This document shows, piece after piece, positions 40,793 to 47,361 of a DNA stretch of 47,361 bases. Below the pieces are notes generated by a model. That model was given only the letters and a program-made list of their open reading frames with translations, was not told where the DNA came from and made no database searches. The position numbers were made by a program, and so were the translations under genes. How positions within the stretch are numbered: the stretch's first letter is position 1; every line of letters starts with the position of its first letter. Origin of the DNA: Anaerolineae bacterium (GTDB taxonomy: Bacteria > Chloroflexota > Anaerolineae > Aggregatilineales > Phototrophicaceae); assembly GCA_022824565.1 (NCBI GenBank), contig JAJDZQ010000004.1, positions 1-47,361 of the forward strand. Reading direction: 5' to 3'.

Positions 40793-42102
40793 CACGAGCT
40801 GGCTCCCGCGCCCAGCCAGACAAAGCTACGTTCTCCCGATGCATGCCGGACAGCGCCGCTTTCCACATCAACGACGCTAACCTGCCAAATGTAGGTGTGT
40901 CGGGCAGAGTCGCTTGCGCCCCATTGGCTGGGGACGATAAAGAAGAGTTCGCGCGTATCGGCGCTGTGAGTGACGCTCTTGTCCACCGCGGTGATCGTGA
41001 CGCGGTAGCTGTCGTTTTCATCCAGCCGGCCTGTGCCCACCCAGCGCAGAGTCACTTGCTCGTCCGCCGCGAAGAAGGTTTGCTCGGGAGGATCTTGCAG
41101 AAACGGCGCGTTGAAAGTGGCGGTGGCGGTCGGCGTGGGCGTCTCGCTGCCAGACGCTGTGGGAATGGCTGTTTGGGTTGGCGTGGGCGCTGGCACGCGG
41201 ACAAGTTGATTTTCACTGAGCTGCACGGTGCATTCTGGTCCGCCAAAAGCCGTGCCGAAGTCGCAGAGCGAGAATTCGAGTTCAGGGTTCAAATCGGACA
41301 AACCTTTGGCATTTGTCGCATATTGTATGGCAATGGAAATCATCGAATCGCCCCTGCGCACAATATGCCACATCAAGCCGGGCAACAAGGTTGGCGTGGC
41401 CGTGGGCGCGAAAGGGTCGAATGCCAACAAAGCCAGCGCGCTTTCTGCTGCGGCGCTGTCGGCGGCGGGGGTTGCGCTGGGCGCAGGACTGGCCAGCGGG
41501 TCGATAGTCGGGGTCGGCGGCGGTACGCGTATCAATTGCCCGGCGCGGATGATCGCTTCATCGTTGATGCCATTCAGGGCCATGACGGTGGGCATGATTG
41601 CCAGGTTTCGGTGCCCGCACGCCAAGATGATGCCGATGAGCGAGTCGCCGGCTGCCACTTCGCGCAGGCAGGGCGCTGGTGTCGGTGTATCGCTGGGGAT
41701 TTGTGTAGGCGCTGGGCTGGGGGTGTGGCTGGCTGTAGGTGGTCCCGGCGTGATGGTGGGTCCACTCATGCGCGTCGGCTTTTCCACAATCGCGGCCGGT
41801 GGCGTCTGGCGTGAATCTTCGGCCAGCCTTGTCAGCAACAGCGCGCCCGCAGCCGAAGCCAGGCAAGCGACCAGCAGCACAATCAGGCAAGCGCTGAGCA
41901 GCTGCCCGCGCCGTTGCAGGGTGGCTTCTGCCAGGTCGGTTTCGCCGCGTCGGAAATCGTATTGCGCCGGTTGCGTCCGGTTGGCAATTGTCTCGCTGCT
42001 GGGCTCGATCTGCCCGATATTTGCGCCGCAATTGACACAGACTGCCGCGCCGCGGTGATTGCGCGCCTGGCAGATCGGACAAACTTTGATCGCTTGGCTC
42101 AA
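40792..42102 (-). CDS. Zinc-ribbon, membrane-anchored LysM protein
   Basis: A 436-residue protein. A cytoplasmic N-terminal zinc ribbon (CPIC...CVNC, residues 8-26) is followed by one membrane helix (about 70-92, LLSACLIVLLVACLASAAGAL). A Thr/Pro linker and LysM-like domain REVAAGDSLIGIILACGHRNLAI come next, then a second LysM WHIVRRGDSMISIAIQYATNAK. A C-terminal beta-sandwich-like domain (FLQDPPEQTFFAADEQVTLRWVG ... FVWLG) matches that of the downstream lipoprotein, so the two genes are paralogues by tandem duplication. The topology would be N-in, C-out. The function is unknown; it links a cytoplasmic Zn module with a wall-binding exterior. Confidence 0.88.
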   Translation of the reverse strand: MSQAIKVCPICQARNHRGAAVCVNCGANIGQIEPSSETIANRTQPAQYDFRRGETDLAEATLQRRGQLLSACLIVLLVACLASAAGALLLTRLAEDSRQTPPAAIVEKPTRMSGPTITPGPPTASHTPSPAPTQIPSDTPTPAPCLREVAAGDSLIGIILACGHRNLAIMPTVMALNGINDEAIIRAGQLIRVPPPTPTIDPLASPAPSATPAADSAAAESALALLAFDPFAPTATPTLLPGLMWHIVRRGDSMISIAIQYATNAKGLSDLNPELEFSLCDFGTAFGGPECTVQLSENQLVRVPAPTPTQTAIPTASGSETPTPTATATFNAPFLQDPPEQTFFAADEQVTLRWVGTGRLDENDSYRVTITAVDKSVTHSADTRELFFIVPSQWGASDSARHTYIWQVSVVDVESGAVRHASGERSFVWLGAGASS

Positions 42103-42164
42103 GCCGCTTCCTCGTCAGTCGCAGGTCTCCATGCACAATTATACTGAATGGCACTGCGGCTCGC

Positions 42165-44810
42165 TCAGGAACAGAGCGCGGCCAGCCGTTCGTCGAGCTG
42201 CGCCAACGCCGCTTGCTGGTCGCGCAGGCGGTCGCGTTCGCGCTGGACGATAGCGGGGCGAGCGCGCGCTACGAAATTTTCGTTGCCCAGCAGCTTCTGC
42301 GTTCGCTCGAGCTGAGCCATGAGTTTGCCGCGTTCTGCTTGCAGGCGCTGGCATTCGGCTTCAAGATCCAACAAGCCCTCCAGCGGCAGAAAAATGGTCA
42401 ATTCGCCAGCGACGATGCCGGCGCAATTGGTTGGATCGCCGGCATTGGCCGGCAGCAGCGCTAACTCCGACACATTGCACAGGCGCGATAGGATGTGCGC
42501 ATTTTCTGCCAGCGCCAAGGTCGCGTCGTCCTGCTTTGCCAGCGCCGTGATGCGTTTGCCGGGCTCGACCTTGTATTCGCCGCGCGCATTGCGGATCTCG
42601 CGCACCAGCTCAAGATACATTTGCATCTGCGCCTCGGCTGCTTCGTCAATCAGCGCTTCGTCTGCTTCTGGCCAGGCCGCCATGATCAGCGCATCGCCAG
42701 GGTGCGGGATATAGCGCCAGGCTTCTTCTGTCACGAAAGGCATGAAAGGATGCAACAGGCGCAGGCAGGCATCGTGGACGGCAACCAGCACGCGGCGCGT
42801 CGCCTCTTGTTGCGCTGGTGTGCCGTGATACAGCGCTTGCTTGCTGATCTCGAGATAGAAGGGCGCGAATTCATCCCACATGAATGCCAGGATCTGCCCC
42901 CCAGCCTCGCCATACTGATAGATATCAAAGAGATACTGGGCATTCGCGATGAGCCGTTGCAAGCGGCTGACGATCCAGCGAGAAGGCAGGTCGAGCTCTG
43001 CGCGCGACGGGCTGCCCAGTTCCAGCGCGCCAGCCAGATTCATATTGATGAAGCTGGTCATCTGCCAGATTTTGTTCACGAAGCGGAAGCTGTGGTCGAG
43101 CCGCGTGGGGTCCAGATGACAGTCGTTGCCGGGCGTGCCACTGGTGATGAGCGTAAAGCGCAATGGATCTGCGCCATGCTGGTCGACCACAGTCAGCGGG
43201 TCGATCGCATTGCCCAGGGTCTTGCTGAATTTCTTGCCGCCTTCGGCACGCACCAGCCCGTGCAGGTAAACGGTATGGAAAGGTGGCGTATCGGTGAACC
43301 ACAAGCCCATCATGATCATGCGCGCCACCCAAAAGAAGAGGATGTCGTGCCCGGTTTCCATGACTTGCGTCGGATAATAGCGCGCCAGATCGGGCGTTTG
43401 TTGGGGCCAGCCCAGTGTGCTGAAGGGCCACAATCCGCTGCTGAACCAGGTATCCAGCACATCGCGCTCCATCACCCAGCCATCGCCACGCGGTGCTTCG
43501 CTCCCGACATAGATTTCGCCGTGCGGGTCGCCATCTTTTTCGCGGTACCAGGCGGGGATGCGATGCCCCCACCACAGCTGGCGGCTGATGCACCAGTCCT
43601 GGATATTTTCCAGCCAGTGGAAATAGACTTTTTCAAAACGTTCGGGCACGATCTTGATCTGCCCAGCGCGCACAGCGGCCAGCGCTTTTTCTGCCAGCGG
43701 CTGGATGCGCACATACCATTGCTCGCTCATCAGCGGCTCGACCACTTCGCCACCGCGTTGGCTGCGCGGGATGCGCGTCAAGTAGGCTTCGGTTTTGATG
43801 GTCAGGCCAGCCGCCTGCATATCGCGCCACAGTCGCTCGCGACAGGCATAGCGATCCAGCCCTGCGTAGGGACCAGCCTGGCTGTTCATGCTGGCGTCTT
43901 TATCGAGCACATTGATCAGCGCCAGCCCGTGCCTTTGCGCCAGCTCATAATCGTTGAAATCGTGCGCGGGCGTCACTTTCAGCGCGCCGCTGCCGAATTC
44001 TCGGTCGACATAGGTATCGGCGATAATCGGAATGCGCCGTCCCAGGATGGGCACCAGCGCTTGCTCGCCGATGAGATGGCGATAGCGCGCATCATCGGGG
44101 TGCACAGCCAGCGCCGTATCGCCCAGGATAGTCTCGGGGCGCGTGGTGGCCACCGCCACGGTTTCGCCATTTTCCAAGGGATACCGGAATGTGTAGAGCG
44201 TGACTTCTTCTTCGCTCATCTCGACTTCCAGGTCGCTGACGGCGGTCTGCAAGCCCGGGCTCCAGTTGACCAGGCGTGGCCCGCGATAAATCAACCCTTG
44301 TTCCCAGAGTGTGATGAAGGCTTGGCGCACGGCTTTCGACAAGCCATCGTCCAGGGTGAAGCGCTCGCGGCTCCAGTCACAGCTTGCGCCCAGCCGTCGC
44401 AGCTGACGGGTAATGGCGCCGCCCTGCTCTTCTTTGTATTGCCAGGTGCGCGCCAAAAAGTCTTCATAGCCGATTTCTTCGCGGCTGGTGCCTGCGTCGC
44501 GCAGCAGTTTTTCCACTTGCAATTGGGTGGCGATGCCGGCGTGGTCGGTGCCAGGCAGCCACAGGGCCGCTTTGCCGCGCATCCGTTCATAGCGGATCAT
44601 CAAGTCTTCCAGCGCCGTGAATAGCGCGTGCCCGATGTGCAGGCTGCCGGTCACATTGGGCGGCGGCATGCTGATGACAAAGGGTTGGGCAGCGCTGCCG
44701 GCGGCTTCGGGCTGGAAGTAGCCGCTGGCTTCCCAATTGGCATAGATGCGCGCTTCGGCTTCGGCAAAGTCGAAGTTGCGCGGCATGCCGGTCTCTGCTA
44801 TCGCTTTCAT
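42165..44810 (-). CDS. valS: Valyl-tRNA synthetase
   Basis: Class Ia synthetase charging tRNA-Val, 881 residues, normal length. HIGH is in PPPNVTGSLHIGHAL (58-61). The editing domain has VATTRPETILGDTALAVHP (around residue 220). KMSKS reads KFSKT in GGKKFSKTLGNAIDP (around residue 525). The anticodon-binding domain and a C-terminal coiled-coil arm (LEAECQRLQAERGKLMAQLERT), typical of ValRS, complete it. ATG 44810 has GGGAG eight bases upstream. Expression is governed by a T-box leader at 44943-45207. Downstream on the same strand are the two LysM genes. Confidence 0.97.
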   Translation of the reverse strand: MKAIAETGMPRNFDFAEAEARIYANWEASGYFQPEAAGSAAQPFVISMPPPNVTGSLHIGHALFTALEDLMIRYERMRGKAALWLPGTDHAGIATQLQVEKLLRDAGTSREEIGYEDFLARTWQYKEEQGGAITRQLRRLGASCDWSRERFTLDDGLSKAVRQAFITLWEQGLIYRGPRLVNWSPGLQTAVSDLEVEMSEEEVTLYTFRYPLENGETVAVATTRPETILGDTALAVHPDDARYRHLIGEQALVPILGRRIPIIADTYVDREFGSGALKVTPAHDFNDYELAQRHGLALINVLDKDASMNSQAGPYAGLDRYACRERLWRDMQAAGLTIKTEAYLTRIPRSQRGGEVVEPLMSEQWYVRIQPLAEKALAAVRAGQIKIVPERFEKVYFHWLENIQDWCISRQLWWGHRIPAWYREKDGDPHGEIYVGSEAPRGDGWVMERDVLDTWFSSGLWPFSTLGWPQQTPDLARYYPTQVMETGHDILFFWVARMIMMGLWFTDTPPFHTVYLHGLVRAEGGKKFSKTLGNAIDPLTVVDQHGADPLRFTLITSGTPGNDCHLDPTRLDHSFRFVNKIWQMTSFINMNLAGALELGSPSRAELDLPSRWIVSRLQRLIANAQYLFDIYQYGEAGGQILAFMWDEFAPFYLEISKQALYHGTPAQQEATRRVLVAVHDACLRLLHPFMPFVTEEAWRYIPHPGDALIMAAWPEADEALIDEAAEAQMQMYLELVREIRNARGEYKVEPGKRITALAKQDDATLALAENAHILSRLCNVSELALLPANAGDPTNCAGIVAGELTIFLPLEGLLDLEAECQRLQAERGKLMAQLERTQKLLGNENFVARARPAIVQRERDRLRDQQAALAQLDERLAALCS

Positions 44811-44942
44811 GTCCTCTGCTCCCTATTCGTAGCCGACAATCGTGACACCACAATTACCAAAGAATTCGAGAAGTTCGCCATGCGTTATAGTCTTTGCGCT
44901 CTGGTTGAACCGTCTCTGCGCCAGCTGTGTGTAGACATCACA

Positions 44943-44986
44943 CAAAAGCAAAACGCCTTCCATCCCATGACAAGGACGAAAGGCGT
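44943..44986 (-). terminator. T-box terminator hairpin
   Basis: Thirteen base pairs (two G-U) between the arms at 44986..44974 (ACGCCTT...) and 44965..44953 (...AAGGCGT), with an 8-base loop. It is followed by TTTTGCTTTTG. It overlaps the 3' strand of the antiterminator, as expected for a transcriptional T-box. Confidence 0.88.
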
Positions 44987-45207
44987 GCTTCCGCGGTACC
45001 ACCTTGATTCAGGCGACAACTGTCCCCTGCGCTCGACGCGCGATGACGGGCGCGAACCGACCCGATTCTACTGGCTTGCGCGTTCTTTCGGGCGACTCCC
45101 GGGCGACCTCCGGCATCTTTGCGCCAGCGGGCTTTCAGCCAATGACCCGCCTCTCTGCCGCGCAGGGAAATGCCTGCTCTTCCCGATCAACATCTTTGTC
45201 TATTCAA
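44943..45207 (-). promoter_or_regulatory. T-box riboswitch of valS
   Basis: Minus-strand leader with all hallmarks. Stem I contains an internal loop with AAGAGCA on the 5' side and GGAGGTCG on the 3' side, bounded by CGGG/CCCG and GGCAT/ATGCC pairs. The Val codon GTC at 45107..45105 is the candidate specifier. The apical AGAGAGGCGGG...GGCTGAAAGCCCGC follows. The conserved T-box sequence AAGGTGGTACCGCGG lies at 45005..44991; its TGGT bulge matches an ACCA tRNA end, as in tRNA-Val. CAAGG can pair with CCTTG in the antiterminator. Uncharged tRNA-Val would then prevent termination upstream of valS. Confidence 0.92.
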
Positions 45208-45219
45208 TTGTGCGCTCCA

Positions 45220-45292
45220 AGCCACCCATGGGACTTGAACCCATAACCTATCGCTTACGAAGCGATCGCTCTGCCAATTGAGCTAGGGTGGC
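45220..45292 (-). tRNA. tRNA-Thr (anticodon CGU)
   Basis: A 73-nt cloverleaf: acceptor GCCACCC/GGGTGGC, D stem GCTC/GAGC, anticodon stem ATCGC/GCGAT with loop TTCGTAA (anticodon CGT), T arm ATGGG-TTCAAGT-CCCAT, discriminator T. The CCA end is not encoded. It reads ACG. It lies only about 13 bases upstream of the T-box leader on the same strand, with no clear promoter between, so tRNA and valS leader may share a transcript. Confidence 0.96.
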
Positions 45293-45302
45293 GCTGCCCG
45301 CA

Positions 45303-45331
45303 ACGCTAGCAAAGTTCGCCGCCACATTCAA
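45303..45331 (-). promoter_or_regulatory. tRNA-Thr promoter
   Basis: Minus-strand -35 TTGAAT (45331..45326), 17-bp spacer, -10 TAGCGT (45308..45303). The -10 ends ten bases before the tRNA, the same distance as at tRNA-Arg. It probably also serves valS. Confidence 0.65.
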
Positions 45332-45452
45332 GTCCGAAAGTGCTAGCTGGCTTGCTGAGAATTAGGCATAGGCTAAGCAAGCCCCCAGACCCCGGTTCTT
45401 TTCCCCCAGAACGAGAAAAGGGAGTTTGTCAGCGATTCATTAGGGTTTAAAG

Positions 45453-45554
45453 CCCCTCCCTCATTTTGGGGGAGGGGTTTGGGGTGGGGGCATAGCGCGC
45501 ATGTGAGGGTCTACCCCACCCTGCAGCCCCCTCCCCGAAGCATCAGGGAGGGGG
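45453..45554. repeat. Pair of inverted CCCCTCCC hairpin repeats
   Basis: Copy A (45453-45490): CCCCTCCC and GGGAGGGG form a hairpin followed by a TTTGGGGTGGGGG tail. Copy B (45514-45554) is the same unit reversed: CCCCACCC, then a CCCCCTCCC / GGGAGGGGG hairpin with nine perfect pairs. The two face each other across about 23 bp. Hairpin 2 at 34114-34140 belongs to the same family. Confidence 0.7.
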
Positions 45555-45700
45555 AGCGCATTTAGAGAAAATGAATTCTGATACTCTTTTTTGCAGATTT
45601 ATAATATACGCACAGGTTTCTCGACGAATCACCATTGCCTATTGAAATGGGAAGGGCCGGGGCTGGGGTAGCAAAAAATGGCCTATCCTCAGCGCAGATT

Positions 45701-45723
45701 GGGGGAGGGGTTTGAGGTGGGGG
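45701..45723. repeat. Partial copy of the GGGAGGGG repeat
   Basis: GGGGGAGGGG followed by TTTGAGGTGGGGG, a half copy without the CCCCTCCC arm, in the orientation of copy A at 45453-45490. Confidence 0.55.
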
Positions 45724-45813
45724 CAGCGATTGGCGCGCACAGCATGCCCGCGAGTTTGACTGTGCGCTATACTGTGGCGAAGTGTCGCCAGGAATCGAGA
45801 CGAATGCCCGCTC

Positions 45814-47361
45814 ATGCCCATCGCCATCCTCGCCGATGAAGTCGTCGATCGCATCGCCGCTGGCGAAGCCATCGAACGTCCAGCTTCGGTAGTCAAGGAG
45901 TTGATCGAAAACGCCATTGACGCCGCTGCGACAGCAATCCATATCGAAGCGCAGGCCGGCGGCCGCAAGCTGCTGCGCGTCAGCGACAATGGCACGGGCA
46001 TCCGCCGTTACGAACTCGAGCTGGCTTTCAAGCGGCACGCCACCAGCAAGTTGCGCAGCGCCGACGAGTTGAGCGCCATCCGCACACTGGGCTTTCGTGG
46101 CGAGGCTTTGGCCAGCATCGCCGCGGTCAGCCGGGCCACGATTGTCACCCGCCACCGCGATGAGAACATGGGCTTGCGCATGCAGTGGGAAGGTGGCGTT
46201 CTGGGTCGGCAGCAGCCAGTCGGCGCGCCAGCCGGCAGTGTTATCACGATTGAGAACCTGTTTTTTAATACGCCAGCCCGTTTGAAGTTCTTGAAAACCG
46301 ACAATACCGAAAAGCGCCAGATTTACTGGGTAGTCGCTCGTTATGCCCTGGCCTATCCCCAGGTCGCCTTTGCGCTGCTGAACGATGGACGCGAACGTTT
46401 TCGCTCATCGGGCAGCGGGCAACTGGCCGATGTCGTGGCGCGCGTCTTTGGCTTCAAAGAATTCAAGCACATGCTGCCTGTGCAAGCGGCCGAGCCCCCG
46501 CGCATGGGTGGCGTGGCAGTCGGCGTGTGCGGCTATGCGTCGCTGCCCCGGCTTCATCGATCCAGCCGCGACCGCATCATCTTCTTCGTCAATGGACGCG
46601 CCGTGCAAGACAGCACTTTGACGCACGCTGTGGTGCAGGCTTACGATGGTTTGCTGGGGGCGGGCGCTTTTCCGCTGGCGGCGCTGATGTTGAGTGTGCC
46701 GCCCGACTTTGTTGATGTCAATGTGCATCCGACCAAAGCCGAAGTGCGCTTCCGCGACCAGCAGACGGTATTTCGTGCTGTGCAGCGCGCCGTGCGCACG
46801 GCATTGCACATGGCAGCGGAAGCTGCGGCTGATGTCGACAGTTGGGCTGCGCCGAGTGGCGGCCCAAGCAGACAAGTCCCGCGCCCCGCTGTCAGTTGGC
46901 GGCATGCGCTGGCGGAAGACCCCTTTCACAGCTATCCACCCGACAGCCTCCCCGAGCGAGCCGAAGCGCCAATGCAGCCGCGCAGCTTGCCAGCCCTGCG
47001 CGTTTTGGGGCAAGCTGGCGCAGCCTACATCATTGCCGAAGGTCCCGCTGGCTTGTACCTGGTCGACCAAAATGCCGCGCACGAACGCCTGCTTTATCAG
47101 CAGCTACAGCGGGATCTGGGCAATGGCGGCGTACCCTGCCAGGCAGTTTCCGAGAGTCAAAGCTTTGTGCTGGCGCCCGAAGATGCAGCGCTGCTCACAG
47201 ACACGGCGCAGATTTTCGCCCAGCTGGGCTTCGAGCTGGAGGTCTTTGGACCCAATACATTTCTGGCCCGTTCTCTGCCAGCCATGCTTTGCGGTCATGC
47301 GCCCGGCGATGTCATCGCGCATATCTTGAACAATCTGCGCGGCAAGGACCAGACAGTTCAA
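45814..47361 (+). CDS. mutL: DNA mismatch repair protein MutL (C-terminus cut off)
   Basis: A GHKL ATPase linking MutS mismatch recognition to strand removal. 516 codons lie in the window and the gene continues past the right edge. The N-terminal motifs are complete: ERPASVVKELIENAIDAAA, DNGTGI, TLGFRGEALASIA, NLFFNTPARLKFLK and VDVNVHPTKAEVRF. After a linker (about 350-395) the C-terminal dimerisation domain begins. There the endonuclease motif DQHA-x2-E-x4-E reads DQNAAHERLLYQ: His is Asn and the final Glu is Gln, so metal binding may be impaired. ATG 45814 is the only in-frame start; the ribosome binding site is weak. Confidence 0.95.
   Translation, partial: MPIAILADEVVDRIAAGEAIERPASVVKELIENAIDAAATAIHIEAQAGGRKLLRVSDNGTGIRRYELELAFKRHATSKLRSADELSAIRTLGFRGEALASIAAVSRATIVTRHRDENMGLRMQWEGGVLGRQQPVGAPAGSVITIENLFFNTPARLKFLKTDNTEKRQIYWVVARYALAYPQVAFALLNDGRERFRSSGSGQLADVVARVFGFKEFKHMLPVQAAEPPRMGGVAVGVCGYASLPRLHRSSRDRIIFFVNGRAVQDSTLTHAVVQAYDGLLGAGAFPLAALMLSVPPDFVDVNVHPTKAEVRFRDQQTVFRAVQRAVRTALHMAAEAAADVDSWAAPSGGPSRQVPRPAVSWRHALAEDPFHSYPPDSLPERAEAPMQPRSLPALRVLGQAGAAYIIAEGPAGLYLVDQNAAHERLLYQQLQRDLGNGGVPCQAVSESQSFVLAPEDAALLTDTAQIFAQLGFELEVFGPNTFLARSLPAMLCGHAPGDVIAHILNNLRGKDQTVQ

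Larger units (their letters stand above)
45332..45813. other. Non-coding region before mutL
   Basis: About 480 bases with no credible gene. It contains the GC-rich hairpin repeats at 45453-45490, 45514-45554 and 45701-45723. Upstream of mutL is a -10-like TATACT (45768-45773) without a good -35. A frame running minus from 46155 is a shadow of mutL. Confidence 0.65.

Noticed and set aside
42495-44624. 709-codon open frame on the plus strand
   Set aside because: It is antisense to valS, which has intact HIGH and KFSKT motifs. High GC at third positions keeps the opposite strand open.
45756-45773. TTGACT and TATACT as a mutL promoter
   Set aside because: The two hexamers are only six bases apart, which RNA polymerase cannot use as -35 and -10; TATACT alone lacks a good -35.

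Overview
The window looks like part of a Chloroflexota chromosome, most likely an Anaerolineae-type lineage. This is inferred from gene content and style: LysM proteins with long Thr/Pro linkers, a carbamoyltransferase/DUF5989 cluster, a domain carrying a PCxxPCWxGIxPG-like motif, and GC-rich coding DNA. No rRNA is present to confirm it. Genes are densely packed on both strands in short operons. No prophage, insertion sequence or CRISPR array is visible.

Layout. 1-3073 (minus): ilvN(partial)-ilvB-ilvE behind a leader peptide and attenuator. 3112-5766 (minus): argH-argG. 5767-9663: a repeat-bearing gap, a small hypothetical gene, a glycosyltransferase/acetyltransferase pair and a rhodanese-type sulfurtransferase. 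9819-16968 (plus): an alpha/beta-hydrolase::acyl-CoA-ligase fusion, a Lon-N-domain protein, then a cluster of SGNH protein, small membrane protein, carbamoyltransferase, DUF5989 and membrane protein. 16975-21507: gyrB, tRNA-Arg(UCU), an acyl-CoA ligase and a thioesterase. 21569-23380: a secreted tandem DsbA-like protein. 23382-26399 (minus): hisE-hisI-hisF-hisA-hisH behind a His-rich leader peptide and attenuator. 26400-27016: non-coding, rich in repeats. 27096-30185 (plus): a coiled-coil protein and selB. 30194-35407 (minus): ABC sugar-binding protein, two permeases, class II aldolase and an ADP-dependent-type sugar kinase. 35746-38030 (plus): dGTPase and a Ser/Thr kinase. 38170-42102: three LysM proteins. 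42165-45331 (minus): valS with a T-box leader, directly downstream of tRNA-Thr(CGU). 45814-end (plus): mutL, cut by the window edge.

The most striking content is regulatory. Three amino-acid-responsive RNA leaders lie in one 47-kb window. The ilv and his operons both have a TTGACA-17-TAGGCT promoter, a short leader ORF rich in the regulatory amino acid (13 of 23 residues Ile/Leu/Val; three consecutive His), an antiterminator segment and an intrinsic terminator. This is classical ribosome-mediated attenuation. valS instead carries a T-box with a recognisable specifier loop (GUC), T-box sequence and terminator.

Other points of interest are the hydrolase-ligase fusion, the conserved but functionally unassigned carbamoyltransferase cluster, a tandem thioredoxin-fold secreted protein with an extra Cys-containing C-terminal domain, a sugar operon using an ADP-dependent-type kinase, REP-like hairpins between the solute-binding protein and permease genes, and an altered metal-binding motif in MutL. 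All functional calls rest on motifs and family resemblance read from the sequence; no database search was run.
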